DNA from: Stieleria mannarensis
Lineage (GTDB): Bacteria; Planctomycetota; Planctomycetia; Pirellulales; Pirellulaceae
NCBI RefSeq assembly: GCF_014154935.1
Contig: NZ_JACEHH010000038.1
Span: 1-64,000 of the forward strand
Length of the DNA stretch: 64,000 nucleotides
Direction of reading: 5' to 3'
The notes below the pieces were generated by a model, which did not search any database, was not told where the DNA came from, and was given only the letters and a program-made list of their open reading frames with translations. Below are positions 44,598 to 53,471 of this stretch, piece by piece (position 1 is the stretch's first letter; the number at the start of each line of letters is the position of its first letter). A program made the position numbers and the translations under genes.

Positions 44598-45242
44598 CTA
44601 GGGCACCACCCAAAACGCATCGATTCCGCCCGACGCATCGTAGTTGATCGCCGATCGCACGTGCCCTTGGCGGCGGAGGTATAACCAGTCGGCGTGCCGA
44701 ACGGTTGTCCGCACGATTCGAAAGTTCTGCCGACCGCGTTCGGACTCTTCTGCAGTCACGAAGCGGTCGGCGGTCGATGGCGGTTGGGGATCGTTGACTC
44801 GCTCGCCCGGCGGACGGATGGAGAGATAAGACGCTCGGCTATCCGCTGTCGTTTGTTGCCACACGTCGTCGGCTTGTTGCCCATCGATCACTTCAGCCAT
44901 TCCATCGAGCCGAAGCTGGATTCTGGACGCCGGATCGTAAAACAGCCAACACGCCGGTGCGGGGGAACCCGCGGCACTGAGCTGGCGAACCTTGTCCGAC
45001 CGCACGTCGGTGTAAAAGTCGACCGCATGGCGACTCGGATCCGCGTGACGCAGCACGACGGTGCGACACTTCGGATGCGGGCTCGACGCATCACGGGGAT
45101 CGATCGTTGAAAACGCGCCCAGATTCCATGGATGTTGCGAAGACTCCGCACCGCCGCGCAAGGTTGTCCAGATCAGAGCGTCCAATTCCGCCAGGGGCTG
45201 GTCGGATTGGAGCAGACGGTCGAACGCCGAAGAGAGTGTCAC
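44598..45242 (-). CDS. Pyridoxamine 5'-phosphate oxidase-family flavoprotein
   Basis: A 214-residue cytoplasmic protein of the PNPOx-like split-barrel fold, closest in style to the Alr4036-type group. It has WTTLRGGAESSQHPWNLGAF, CRTVVLRHADPSRHAVDFYTDVRSDKV (flavin-binding strand region), ACWLFYDPASRIQLRLDG, and the C-terminal RTTVRHADWLYLRRQGHVR. Length is typical. It may oxidise pyridoxine or pyridoxamine phosphate or another FMN-dependent substrate; specificity is unknown. It is divergent from the ECF sigma gene 123 bp away. Confidence 0.85.
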   Translation of the reverse strand: MTLSSAFDRLLQSDQPLAELDALIWTTLRGGAESSQHPWNLGAFSTIDPRDASSPHPKCRTVVLRHADPSRHAVDFYTDVRSDKVRQLSAAGSPAPACWLFYDPASRIQLRLDGMAEVIDGQQADDVWQQTTADSRASYLSIRPPGERVNDPQPPSTADRFVTAEESERGRQNFRIVRTTVRHADWLYLRRQGHVRSAINYDASGGIDAFWVVP

Positions 45243-45365
45243 GCCGGAGACTCGTGGTGGGAGGCTGGGAAAAATGCCGATGGTATCAGTTTTTGTAAAA
45301 TCCGATCACTCCCTTGCCTCGTCTGTCTTATCGGACAACGCATTTTCCGCCACGAGTCGCCTCGC

Positions 45366-45908
45366 ATGACCGACGATCCGGAATCGATCGAAGACACCAC
45401 GAAAGACGCCCAATGCCGGCGTTTGGAGGTGTTTTTCGATTCCTGTCCGGATGAAATTCTGGGCACGCTGTATTACGTCGTCGGGAACATGGAAGACGCG
45501 CGGGATGCGTTGCAGGAAACATTTTTGAAGTGTTGGCATCGCCGACACCAGATCGATGACATCCAAAACCTGAGGGCCTGGGTCTTTCGGATCGCCCTGA
45601 ACACCGGTCGCGACTTTCGAAAAACCGCCTGGAATCGTCGTCGAACCTCCCTGCACGAGGACCATCCGATGGCTTCGACCGCTGACAGCCCGCCGAATGG
45701 GCTGATGAAGAATGAAGAACTCGCGCGGCTCCGGCGGGCCGTCGCGACGCTGCCGCCGGAACAGCAAGAGGTGTTCTTGCTGCGCCAAAACGGCGAATTG
45801 ACCTATTCCCAAATCGCCGACGCGATGTCGTTGCCGCTGGGGACCGTCAAAACCCGGATGCGTTCTGCCATCCGTCAGCTTCGCCAATGCGTGGGAGACC
45901 TGTCATGA
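45366..45908 (+). CDS. ECF-family RNA polymerase sigma factor
   Basis: A 180-residue sigma-70 family factor of the ECF type. Region 2 is LEVFFDSCPDEILGTLYYVVG and AQDALQET-like EDARDALQETFLKCWHRR; region 4 is LPPEQQEVFLLRQNGELTYSQIA and the helix-turn-helix MSLPLGTVKTRMRSAIRQLR. It has no extra C-terminal domain. The TGA stop overlaps the ATG of the next gene (ATGA), the usual coupling between an ECF factor and its regulator. That next gene is a giant membrane protein with an anti-sigma-like N-terminus. ATG 45366 gives the normal ECF length. Confidence 0.92.
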   Translation: MTDDPESIEDTTKDAQCRRLEVFFDSCPDEILGTLYYVVGNMEDARDALQETFLKCWHRRHQIDDIQNLRAWVFRIALNTGRDFRKTAWNRRRTSLHEDHPMASTADSPPNGLMKNEELARLRRAVATLPPEQQEVFLLRQNGELTYSQIADAMSLPLGTVKTRMRSAIRQLRQCVGDLS

Positions 45909-48900
45909 ACCACGATCAAAACACAAAACCGTCGGGCGCCGACGAGGACGAATTGCGCCAATCTCTGTTGGAATTGCACTACGGATTGCTGGACGACGAT
46001 GAAGCCGCGGCGCTGAAGCAGCGGATCGACACCGATCCGACCGTCGCACAGCAATGGGCCGAAACGCTGTTGGTCGCATCGAAGCTGGCCGCCGCGGCCA
46101 AAGTCAGTGCACCCGCTAACGCCAGTGCACCCGCCAAGCCGAAGCGTGCCCTCGATCCATCGATCCGTCCGGCGGCTGTGGCGCCGATCACACCGCCACT
46201 TGCGGTCCACGACGTCTCCTCCGATGATGCGACCGTCGACGTTGCCGATTCCCCCAACGATTCGGCGGTGGTTGCGGCGCCGGATCGCTTTCTGCGTCTG
46301 TGGATCGGATCCTTGGCGACCGCGGCGACGCTCGCCATCGCGATCAGCGCCGTTCGCTACTGGGATGAACGTCCCCCGACACCCCAGGCCGATTTGCATG
46401 TTGCGGTCCAGCCGGTCAGCGGAATCGATGCGGGGGCTCGCAATGAATTCCTGGTCGCCGTCGGTCCCCAGCCCGCCGATCCGGGCGACCGTGGGACGCT
46501 CGATCCGTCGATGCCCGTGGTGCCGGCGACGATCTCCTTCAAAGTGCTCTCCAAGGGTGCCGTGTTGTTCTTCGGAACATCCCAGACGTCGGGGCAAGGC
46601 CCGGCTCGAATTCGCGTGCCCGACGACATCGCGATTCCTGGTGATGCCGTGCTGCACGTCGATGCCAATCCGACCGGGCGGGAGGGCTTGGTCCGTTTGA
46701 CCGTGCCGCTGGAACCGACACGCTGCCTGACATTCGTCTCAACCGATCGGCCGGTTTATCGTCCGGGCGAAACGGTGTTCTTCCGCTCGGTCACGCTGAA
46801 CCGCCGAACGTTGGCGGCACACATCGATGTTCCGATTCGCTATGAGTTGACCGATGCCAGCGGTGCGGCGGTTCAAGGGGCAATCCTGGAAGGGGTCACC
46901 GAGCGAGGCGTCGGCAACGGTGCCTTTGTGATTCCCGAATCGGCTGCCGGCGGAACGTACCACTTGGTCGCGAAAAGCCTGGACGGTTTTTTCCCGGATC
47001 AGGTTTGTGAGTTGGAGGTCCGTCGCTATCGCGCGGTCCGGTTGAAGACCGAGTTGGAGTTTTCCAAGCGATCCTACAGCGCATCGGACCGCGTCGAAGC
47101 AACGTTGTCGGTCCGCCGCGCCGATGATTCGATTCCCGTCGCCGCGCCGGTCCGCATTCGAGCGATCGTCGATGGCGAGGTCGTCCACCAAGCGACCGGA
47201 TCGCTCGGTTTGAACGGTGACCTTCATGTGGCGTTCGAAATGCCCAAGGTGATCCGAGAGGGCGAGGGTACGCTGACGATCGCGATCGATGATGGATCGG
47301 TGACCGAAACGGCCGCCCGTCCGATCCCGATTCACACCGGGCGGGCCGAAGTCGACTTTTATCCCGAAGGCGGCTATCTGGTCGGCGGCGTGACCAACCG
47401 GGTCTACTTTGCCGCCCATGATTCCGATGGCAATCCGATCGAAATTGCCGGCGAAATCCTGTCGCAAGCCGGTCGCATGGTCGCAAGCATCCGAACCGTG
47501 CGTGACGGGATGGGACGCTTCGAATTCAAACCCGAATCGGGACAGCGTTACTCCCTGCGAATCACATCTCCCTTGGACATCACCGAAACGCCTTGGTTGC
47601 CGTCGGTCGTCGATGCATTGCCGGTCTTGGACACCGGTGACGGCGTGTTTGCCCCTGGTGAGCCGATTTCGATGACGATCCGCAGCACCAAGCGTCGATC
47701 GTGCATCGTTCGCATCGTGTGTCGTGGCGAGCTGGTGGGCGTCTCGACGACGGAAATCGGCATCGGGGACACGGCCGTGACGGTGCCGATTCAAGATCGC
47801 GCCGCCGGCGTGATTCGTGTCACGGTGTTGGACGCCGAAGGCGAGACGGCGACGCCGCTGGTCGAACGATTGGTCTATCGCAAGGGCGTGAAGAAATTAA
47901 ACGTGACCGCCAGCGTGGACGATGATCGACGCGTCCACTCGCCCGGCGAGTCGGTGCGGATGACGATCGAAGTGACTGACGAGAACGATCAACGCGTCCC
48001 CGGTGCAGTGCTCGGTGTCCGTGTCGTCGACGACGCGGCGCTCAGCTTGCGGCAACACGACGTGCCCTCGATCGCGACACACTTTTTGTTGACCAGCGAG
48101 ATCCAATCGCCGGAGGACTTGGAGCACGCCGATTTCTATCTGGACGACTCGCCCGAAGCGGCGGAGAGCTTGGATCTGTTGCTGGGCACCCAAGGATGGC
48201 GGCGATTCGTGAGCGGATCACCGAATCAATTCAACGAGACGTTCCGTGAGGCGTTGACGCGTTTGTTGGAACTCGACGGACGACGATCTGAACTGGTCGC
48301 CGGTACGCAGACAAACGACGCGACCCTCGCAGCTCAGATGCGTCAGTATCGCATTCGCATTGCCATGGCGTGGCGTGGCTTTGTGGCGGAGGTCCGCATC
48401 GCATTGATCCTGATCGGTGTCTTTTGGCTACTTGGTCTGTTGCTGCGTCCCAAAAAGTCAGCTGCCGTCGCGGCCGGGTTGCTGTTATTCGCAGCGGCCA
48501 TGGTTTCCCAATCCGGTTGTGGCAGCCAGGGGAATTATCGCGTCGAAGCGACGTCCGAAGCGGTCGATGAGATGGCCGCCGGCGACGCCGCACCCATGAT
48601 GGATGCACCCTCGGACAGCAGCCAACCCAACCCGACACAAGTCGAGTCGCAGGAAGAAGCCGAGCAAGCCGGGGCGCCCGCCGAAGCCCCCTTTGTTCAA
48701 CGCGTCGTCCAGGTGTTCTTGGGAAAGAACGGAGCCAAGGTTTCGACGGAAACGTCCTCCTCACGACTCTCCGAAGAACAGCTGCGGCGCTGGGCACAGT
48801 CGCGTGACCTGGATGCGAAAGCACTGGCCGATCAATTGATGGACGAGCTGCGATTTCCGATCCGTCAGTACGCCCACTTGCATCGCCCCGCCGAGGCGAA

Positions 48901-51013
48901 CGTACGCAGCGATTTTACCGAGACGCTGTATTGGAACCCGATGATGGTGACCGATTCGACGGGGACCGCGACCATCCGCTTTGATCTGTCGGATTCGCTG
49001 ACGATGTTCCGTGTTGATGTCGACGCACACAGCAGCGACGGTCGCTTGGGCAGCGGAGGCGGTGCGGTGGTGACCGAGCTTCCGATTCAAGTCGAACCGA
49101 AATTGCCCTTGGAAGTCACCGGGGGTGATCGCATCGACCTGCCCGTCGGTCTGGTCAATGCCACCGACCAGGACGGTGCCCTGGATGTGCGGGTGGCCCT
49201 GGACGAATCGCTGAGTGCCGCACGCGATTCCGCGCTGACGTCCATCGTCGCGGGCGAGCGCAGGACCGAAGTCTTTTCCATCGATGTCTCCAATGCGGCC
49301 AAGCCAACCGATGCCAAGATCCGCGTCTCGGCGACACTCCAGGGCGGAACGCTCGCCGACCAGGTCGAACGCTCCGTCCGCATCGTTCCCGAAGGATTCC
49401 CCTTCGAAGTCACCGCGTCCGGTTCGCTGACCAAGTCCGCCTCCTTGTCAGCCGAACTGCCTGAATCGATCGTCGCCGGATCGTTATCGGCCCGGTTGGA
49501 ATTCTTTCCCAGCACGCGGTCGCAATTGAGTGCGGGGCTGGAGAGCATCTTGCGTGAACCGCACGGATGCTTTGAGCAGGCGTCGGCGTCGAATTACCCC
49601 AACGTGATGGCGTTCCAATTGTTGCAACTGGAGGGCGCGGTTGATGAGGCCGCCAAGCGACGAACGGTGTCGCTGCTGCGTCGCGGCTATCGCAAACTGA
49701 CCAGCTATGAGTGTTCGACGCTGGGATATGAATGGTTCGGGAACGATCCCGGTCATGAAGCGTTGTCGGCATTCGGGTTGATGCAATTTTCCGAGATGGC
49801 TCGTGTCATCGACATCGATCGTGACATGCTGGATCGCACTCGAGAATGGTTGTTGTCGCGGCGTGACGGCAAGGGCGGGTTCCAACGCAACCCGCGTCAC
49901 CTGCACGTCTGGTCGGTGCAACAAGAGGTCGTCAACGCGTACCTGCTGTGGGCGCTGTCGCAATCCGACGTGGCCGCCGGTGATGCGTCGCGGACCGAGC
50001 AGCAGTTGTCGGACGAATTGGATGCGATACAGCGCATGGCCGCAGCGACCGACGACGCTTACCTGATCGCCTTGTCCGCGATCACGTTGGCCAATGTCGA
50101 CCGGACCGACGCGGCGAACACGCTGTTGGACCGGTTGGCGGAGTTGCAAAATGACGACGGCAGCTTTGTGGGTCGGACGACGATCACGCAAAGCGGCGGG
50201 ATCTCGCGCACCGTCGAGACGACGTCTCTGGCGATCCTGGCACTCACTCGCAGTGAGGACCACCAAGACCGCGCCAGAAAAGCGGCCGCGTGGTTGATCG
50301 ATCACCGCCAAGGCGGCGGATTCGGATCGACTCAAGCCACCGTGCTCGCGCTCAAAGCGTTGATCGCCGTGCACGACCAAATGGTCGCGGGCGAAGGCGG
50401 CAGCGTCGACGTGCTGATCGATGGCGAAGTGATCGAAACGGTGCGTTGGGAAGGACGTCCCGAGAAGGGCGTGCGGTGGGAAATGACGCCGGAGCTGATC
50501 GACGCGTTCGTCAAGGATCCTGCCACACGTTTGACGCTCCGCAGCGCCGCCGCCGCAAGCTTGCCCTTCAGTGTTCACTTCGCCGGACACACCACGTCGC
50601 CCGCCAGTGATCCCGAGTGTCCGATTCAGATGCAGATTTCATTCACGGGGAAAACCCGAACCACCGGCGCCACCCAAGGTGACTCGATCGACATCATTGC
50701 AGAAGTGAACAACGCGACCGAGGTCGGGCGTCCGATGACAGTGGCCGTCGTGGGGATTCCCGGCGGGCTGGAACCGGTCATCGAAAACTTGGACAAGCTT
50801 CGGGATGCCGGCCAGCTGGACTATTACGAACTGCGGGGACGCGACGTCGTGCTGTACTGGCGGACTTTCGCACCGGGTGAATCCAAACGCATTCCAATCT
50901 CATGCGTGGCCGAGATCCCCGGCAAGTACACCGGGCCACCCAGCCGGGCGTACTTGTATTACACCGCCGAATCAAAGACCTGGCACAAGCCCTTGGTCGT
51001 CGAGATCCAGTAA
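45905..51013 (+). CDS. Alpha-2-macroglobulin-like membrane protein with anti-sigma-like N-terminus
   Basis: A 1702-residue protein. Residues 1-60 (LLELHYGLLDDDEAAALKQR, then IDTDPTVAQQW) look like an anti-sigma cytoplasmic domain without zinc ligands. A helix at about 129-151 leads to macroglobulin (MG) domains: FVSTDRPVYRPGETVFFRSV marks MG2. A helical pair at about 830-875 (IALILIGVFWLLGLLL, AAVAAGLLLFAAAMVS) interrupts the protein, followed by a Cys (SQSGCGSQG). The second half has the macroglobulin core and the thioester region GCFEQASASNYPN (Cys about 1222, with the C-x-E-Q order), a helical thioester domain, and a C-terminal beta domain. It likely traps proteases or senses envelope damage and reports to the sigma factor. 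Confidence 0.85.
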   Translation: MNHDQNTKPSGADEDELRQSLLELHYGLLDDDEAAALKQRIDTDPTVAQQWAETLLVASKLAAAAKVSAPANASAPAKPKRALDPSIRPAAVAPITPPLAVHDVSSDDATVDVADSPNDSAVVAAPDRFLRLWIGSLATAATLAIAISAVRYWDERPPTPQADLHVAVQPVSGIDAGARNEFLVAVGPQPADPGDRGTLDPSMPVVPATISFKVLSKGAVLFFGTSQTSGQGPARIRVPDDIAIPGDAVLHVDANPTGREGLVRLTVPLEPTRCLTFVSTDRPVYRPGETVFFRSVTLNRRTLAAHIDVPIRYELTDASGAAVQGAILEGVTERGVGNGAFVIPESAAGGTYHLVAKSLDGFFPDQVCELEVRRYRAVRLKTELEFSKRSYSASDRVEATLSVRRADDSIPVAAPVRIRAIVDGEVVHQATGSLGLNGDLHVAFEMPKVIREGEGTLTIAIDDGSVTETAARPIPIHTGRAEVDFYPEGGYLVGGVTNRVYFAAHDSDGNPIEIAGEILSQAGRMVASIRTVRDGMGRFEFKPESGQRYSLRITSPLDITETPWLPSVVDALPVLDTGDGVFAPGEPISMTIRSTKRRSCIVRIVCRGELVGVSTTEIGIGDTAVTVPIQDRAAGVIRVTVLDAEGETATPLVERLVYRKGVKKLNVTASVDDDRRVHSPGESVRMTIEVTDENDQRVPGAVLGVRVVDDAALSLRQHDVPSIATHFLLTSEIQSPEDLEHADFYLDDSPEAAESLDLLLGTQGWRRFVSGSPNQFNETFREALTRLLELDGRRSELVAGTQTNDATLAAQMRQYRIRIAMAWRGFVAEVRIALILIGVFWLLGLLLRPKKSAAVAAGLLLFAAAMVSQSGCGSQGNYRVEATSEAVDEMAAGDAAPMMDAPSDSSQPNPTQVESQEEAEQAGAPAEAPFVQRVVQVFLGKNGAKVSTETSSSRLSEEQLRRWAQSRDLDAKALADQLMDELRFPIRQYAHLHRPAEANVRSDFTETLYWNPMMVTDSTGTATIRFDLSDSLTMFRVDVDAHSSDGRLGSGGGAVVTELPIQVEPKLPLEVTGGDRIDLPVGLVNATDQDGALDVRVALDESLSAARDSALTSIVAGERRTEVFSIDVSNAAKPTDAKIRVSATLQGGTLADQVERSVRIVPEGFPFEVTASGSLTKSASLSAELPESIVAGSLSARLEFFPSTRSQLSAGLESILREPHGCFEQASASNYPNVMAFQLLQLEGAVDEAAKRRTVSLLRRGYRKLTSYECSTLGYEWFGNDPGHEALSAFGLMQFSEMARVIDIDRDMLDRTREWLLSRRDGKGGFQRNPRHLHVWSVQQEVVNAYLLWALSQSDVAAGDASRTEQQLSDELDAIQRMAAATDDAYLIALSAITLANVDRTDAANTLLDRLAELQNDDGSFVGRTTITQSGGISRTVETTSLAILALTRSEDHQDRARKAAAWLIDHRQGGGFGSTQATVLALKALIAVHDQMVAGEGGSVDVLIDGEVIETVRWEGRPEKGVRWEMTPELIDAFVKDPATRLTLRSAAAASLPFSVHFAGHTTSPASDPECPIQMQISFTGKTRTTGATQGDSIDIIAEVNNATEVGRPMTVAVVGIPGGLEPVIENLDKLRDAGQLDYYELRGRDVVLYWRTFAPGESKRIPISCVAEIPGKYTGPPSRAYLYYTAESKTWHKPLVVEIQ

Positions 51014-51041
51014 CGTGGGTGTCTCGCTGAGAAGCAGCGAG

Positions 51042-51211
51042 CGTGCGATTCTTGGGAATTCACCCTCCCTGGCAGGGAGGGTCGAGCGCAGCGAGGGGAG
51101 AGGCGATTCGCAGTGTGCGAGTGCATCCAAGCCACAGGCAACCCTCCCCGCGTCGTCGTATACTCCTCCGCGACCCTCCCAGAGGGAGGGTGACGGCGTA
51201 AACGCCTGTTA
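51042..51211. repeat. Dispersed repeat family C, copy 2
   Basis: About 170 bp that repeats the ends and the inner strings of the element at 15751-15940, including CGTGCGATT, GTCGAGCGCAGCGAGGGGA, CTCCTCCGCGACCCTCCC and AACGCCTGTTA. The left hairpin has arms ACCCTCCC and GGGAGGGT. It lies between the macroglobulin gene and the convergent Gfo/Idh gene. Confidence 0.85.
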
Positions 51212-51285
51212 TACAAGACGTTAAAGTCCGCTCGCCGTCGCGAAGTAGCGCGGGCGGCGAAAACCTGCACCCCAACGCGGGTCGA

Positions 51286-52599
51286 TCACGCGAACGGGTC
51301 GTATTGTCCCGGGACGGGGATCGGGTACTTGCCGTCGGCGTCGGGCCTTGCCGATTCGGGGACCGGGCTGTCGATGGTGTAGTCATCGATCCCCGGGGCC
51401 AGTTCGCGTCCCTTGTTCAGCAGGTCATCCCACTTGATGATCTTGCCGCTGTAACACGCTTCACGACCCAGGATGGCGGTGAAGGTCGACAGCGCGCCGT
51501 ATTCGCCTTCGTTGTAGATCTCGCCCCGGCCGAGTGCGGCGATCAGATCGTTTTGCTCTTGCTGGTGGCCTTGTTGACGCTGGCCGCTGAATTGCCAGTC
51601 GCCGCCCACGCCGGAGATTTGTGAACCGGAGACGTTGGCGGTTCCTTTGGTTCCGTGCGCGAATTCTGCGACTTGCGTCCAAGACCCCTTCAGGTGGCGA
51701 CCTTGGCTGAACATCTTGCTGCCGTCGGCGAAGGTGTATTCGCAGAACGTGTGGTCAAAGATCTGACTCTTGGTCGGGTCTCCATCCATCCGTTGCTCAC
51801 GTCCACCCATCCCGTTGCACTCGACGGGGTATTCTCCCTTGAGCCAGCAACCGACGTCCAGGTTGTGGATGTGTTGCTCGCAGATCTGGTCTCCGGAGAG
51901 CCAGTTGAAGTGGTACCAGTTGTTGGTCTGGAACGCCATTTCCGATTGCTCTTCGGTTCGGTTGCGATACCAGATCCCGCCGCCGTTCCAATAGACGCGG
52001 CTGGCGATCACGTCACCGATCGCGCCGTCGTGGATGCGCCCGATGGTCTCCAGGTACTGCGCTTCGTGGCGGCGTTGCAGGCCAATGCCGACCATCAAGT
52101 TCTTCTTCTTGGATTCTTCGACGCTGGCCAAGACACGTCGAACCCCGGTGGCGTCCGAGGCGACGGGTTTTTCCATGAAGATGTGTTTGCCGGCGTTGAC
52201 GGCGGCTTCGAACTGTTGCGGTTTGAATCCCGGCGGGGTCGCGATGATGACCAGATCGGCGTCAACTTCCAGCAACTTCTTGTAGGCGTCCAGGCCGACA
52301 AACTTGTGCTCGGCGGGAACGTCGACTTGGTCCTTGAATCGCTTGGACAAGGAATTGATTGTTGCGGAGGCCTTGCCGTCGAACGCATCGGCGACGGCGA
52401 CCAATTTCACGTTGCCGCCGGACTTAAAAATATTGACCGATGCTCCGTTTCCGCGTCCGCCACAGCCGATCAGGGCGAATTTGATTTGATCGTCCCCTTG
52501 CGCGTGGGCGGTCCGGGCGATGGTGCTCGACAGGGTCGCGCCGGCGGCGGCAGCAGTGGAAGTCTTCAAGAAGTTACGTCGGCTCGGTTGATTTTCCAT
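51286..52599 (-). CDS. Tat-exported Gfo/Idh/MocA oxidoreductase
   Basis: A 437-residue oxidoreductase with a twin-arginine signal (SRRNFLKTSTAAAAGATL) directing a folded NAD(P)-bound protein to the periplasm. The dinucleotide fold starts IKFALIGCGGRGNGASVNI; the conserved EKP motif is present (IFMEKPVASDATG). The C-terminal region has the planctomycete-type LSGDQICEQHIHNLDVGCWL and NGMGGREQRMDG. The family acts on sugars or inositols; the substrate is unknown. AAGGA lies upstream of the ATG. It is convergent with the macroglobulin gene, with repeat C2 between. Confidence 0.93.
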   Translation of the reverse strand: MENQPSRRNFLKTSTAAAAGATLSSTIARTAHAQGDDQIKFALIGCGGRGNGASVNIFKSGGNVKLVAVADAFDGKASATINSLSKRFKDQVDVPAEHKFVGLDAYKKLLEVDADLVIIATPPGFKPQQFEAAVNAGKHIFMEKPVASDATGVRRVLASVEESKKKNLMVGIGLQRRHEAQYLETIGRIHDGAIGDVIASRVYWNGGGIWYRNRTEEQSEMAFQTNNWYHFNWLSGDQICEQHIHNLDVGCWLKGEYPVECNGMGGREQRMDGDPTKSQIFDHTFCEYTFADGSKMFSQGRHLKGSWTQVAEFAHGTKGTANVSGSQISGVGGDWQFSGQRQQGHQQEQNDLIAALGRGEIYNEGEYGALSTFTAILGREACYSGKIIKWDDLLNKGRELAPGIDDYTIDSPVPESARPDADGKYPIPVPGQYDPFA

Positions 52600-52922
52600 C
52601 TGTTGATCCTTGCTAAATCATTCACTCATCGGCAGCGGCGACGCGACCAGTGCGTCGTCGGCCGGCGAGCTTTATTTGGGAATGGGAGTTGGTGGGCAGA
52701 ACTAGCACGAGGTTGTATTGTAAAGGGAATCGCGTCCCCGTTGACTTTGCGGGGGCCGATTTCTGACAAGGTTTTTTCACCCCGCCTGTCTTCGCGGTAC
52801 CCCGCCGGCGGCAGCCATTTCGATCATAAACTGAGCCGTCGGCTCATTGAGTTGGTGGCATTGGGCGGCGGCCCCCCGACGCCGCGGTCGCCAGACTGGA
52901 ACACACGCAGGAGCAATCGACG
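52600..52922. other. Intergenic region between divergent genes
   Basis: This 323-bp gap lies upstream of the Tat oxidoreductase (minus strand) and a hypothetical gene (plus strand). It presumably carries both promoters. I see no repeat element or RNA gene in it. Confidence 0.5.
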
Positions 52923-53252
52923 TTGAACCCCGACGCCCCCAGATCCTCAGCCCAGCCGGACCCGCCCGCGCGGCCGGGATTGCCGATCGGAACCGACCCT
53001 GCCAGCGTGCCGGCGTTTGGTTGCATCGTCTATTTTGCCCGCGAAGGTGACGTCTTCCGCGGCCGAGTGGCCAACTTAGCCGGAATTGAAGTCACCGCGG
53101 CCAGCCAGCGAGAGCTGCTCGGTCAAATCGTCGCACAATTCAAATCCGCCGTCTCGGACTGTCTGGGCAGGGGCGAAACCCCCGCCTGGATCGACCCACC
53201 GGCAGAGAAGCAGGCCGGCGAGAGCAAGTTGTTTCTGCCGGTGCATTTGTAG
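52923..53252 (+). CDS. Hypothetical protein with HicB-like style
   Basis: A 109-residue ORF opening with TTG. The first 35 residues are Pro-rich and may not be translated. The remainder, CIVYFAREGDVFRGRVANLAG then TAASQRELLGQIVAQFKSAV, resembles in outline a small HicB-like or ribbon-fold domain, with a Pro/Ser tail. This resemblance is weak. The TAG stop at 53250-53252 falls in the edge of a family B repeat. Confidence 0.5.
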   Translation: MNPDAPRSSAQPDPPARPGLPIGTDPASVPAFGCIVYFAREGDVFRGRVANLAGIEVTAASQRELLGQIVAQFKSAVSDCLGRGETPAWIDPPAEKQAGESKLFLPVHL

Positions 53253-53276
53253 CTACCTTCGCCAGAAGGTGGATCT
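53250..53276. repeat. Dispersed repeat family B, partial inverted copy
   Basis: TAGCTACCTTCGCCAGAAGG and GTGGATC match, in inverted orientation, one end of the elements at 55818, 58426 and 63410, then similarity fades. The first bases contain the stop codon of the upstream ORF. Confidence 0.75.
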
Positions 53277-53471
53277 CCGGCGGATCCCACGACGATGTCA
53301 CGCGCATGACAGCCTAGGCGTCTACCGCAGCTTCGTGTCCGATCGGGCGGAACAGTCGCCGTCCTCTCCGAGGTCGGCGCGGGGCAAAGCTTCGCTTTTT
53401 CGGGGGCGCCGAGTTCGGAGAACACGGCGACTTTTAGACAGAGGCTAGAAGGCTATCCAACTTTGCTGTCG

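Noticed and set aside
46107-46700. 197-codon ORF in another frame
   Set aside because: It is Pro/Arg/Ser-rich and nested within the macroglobulin gene, whose frame carries the expected motifs.
49484-50590. 368-codon ORF on the minus strand
   Set aside because: It overlaps the thioester half of the macroglobulin in antisense and has no domain.
51655-52926. 423-codon ORF on the plus strand
   Set aside because: It mirrors the Tat Gfo/Idh gene, which has an EKP motif and Tat signal; the plus-strand product shows no domain.
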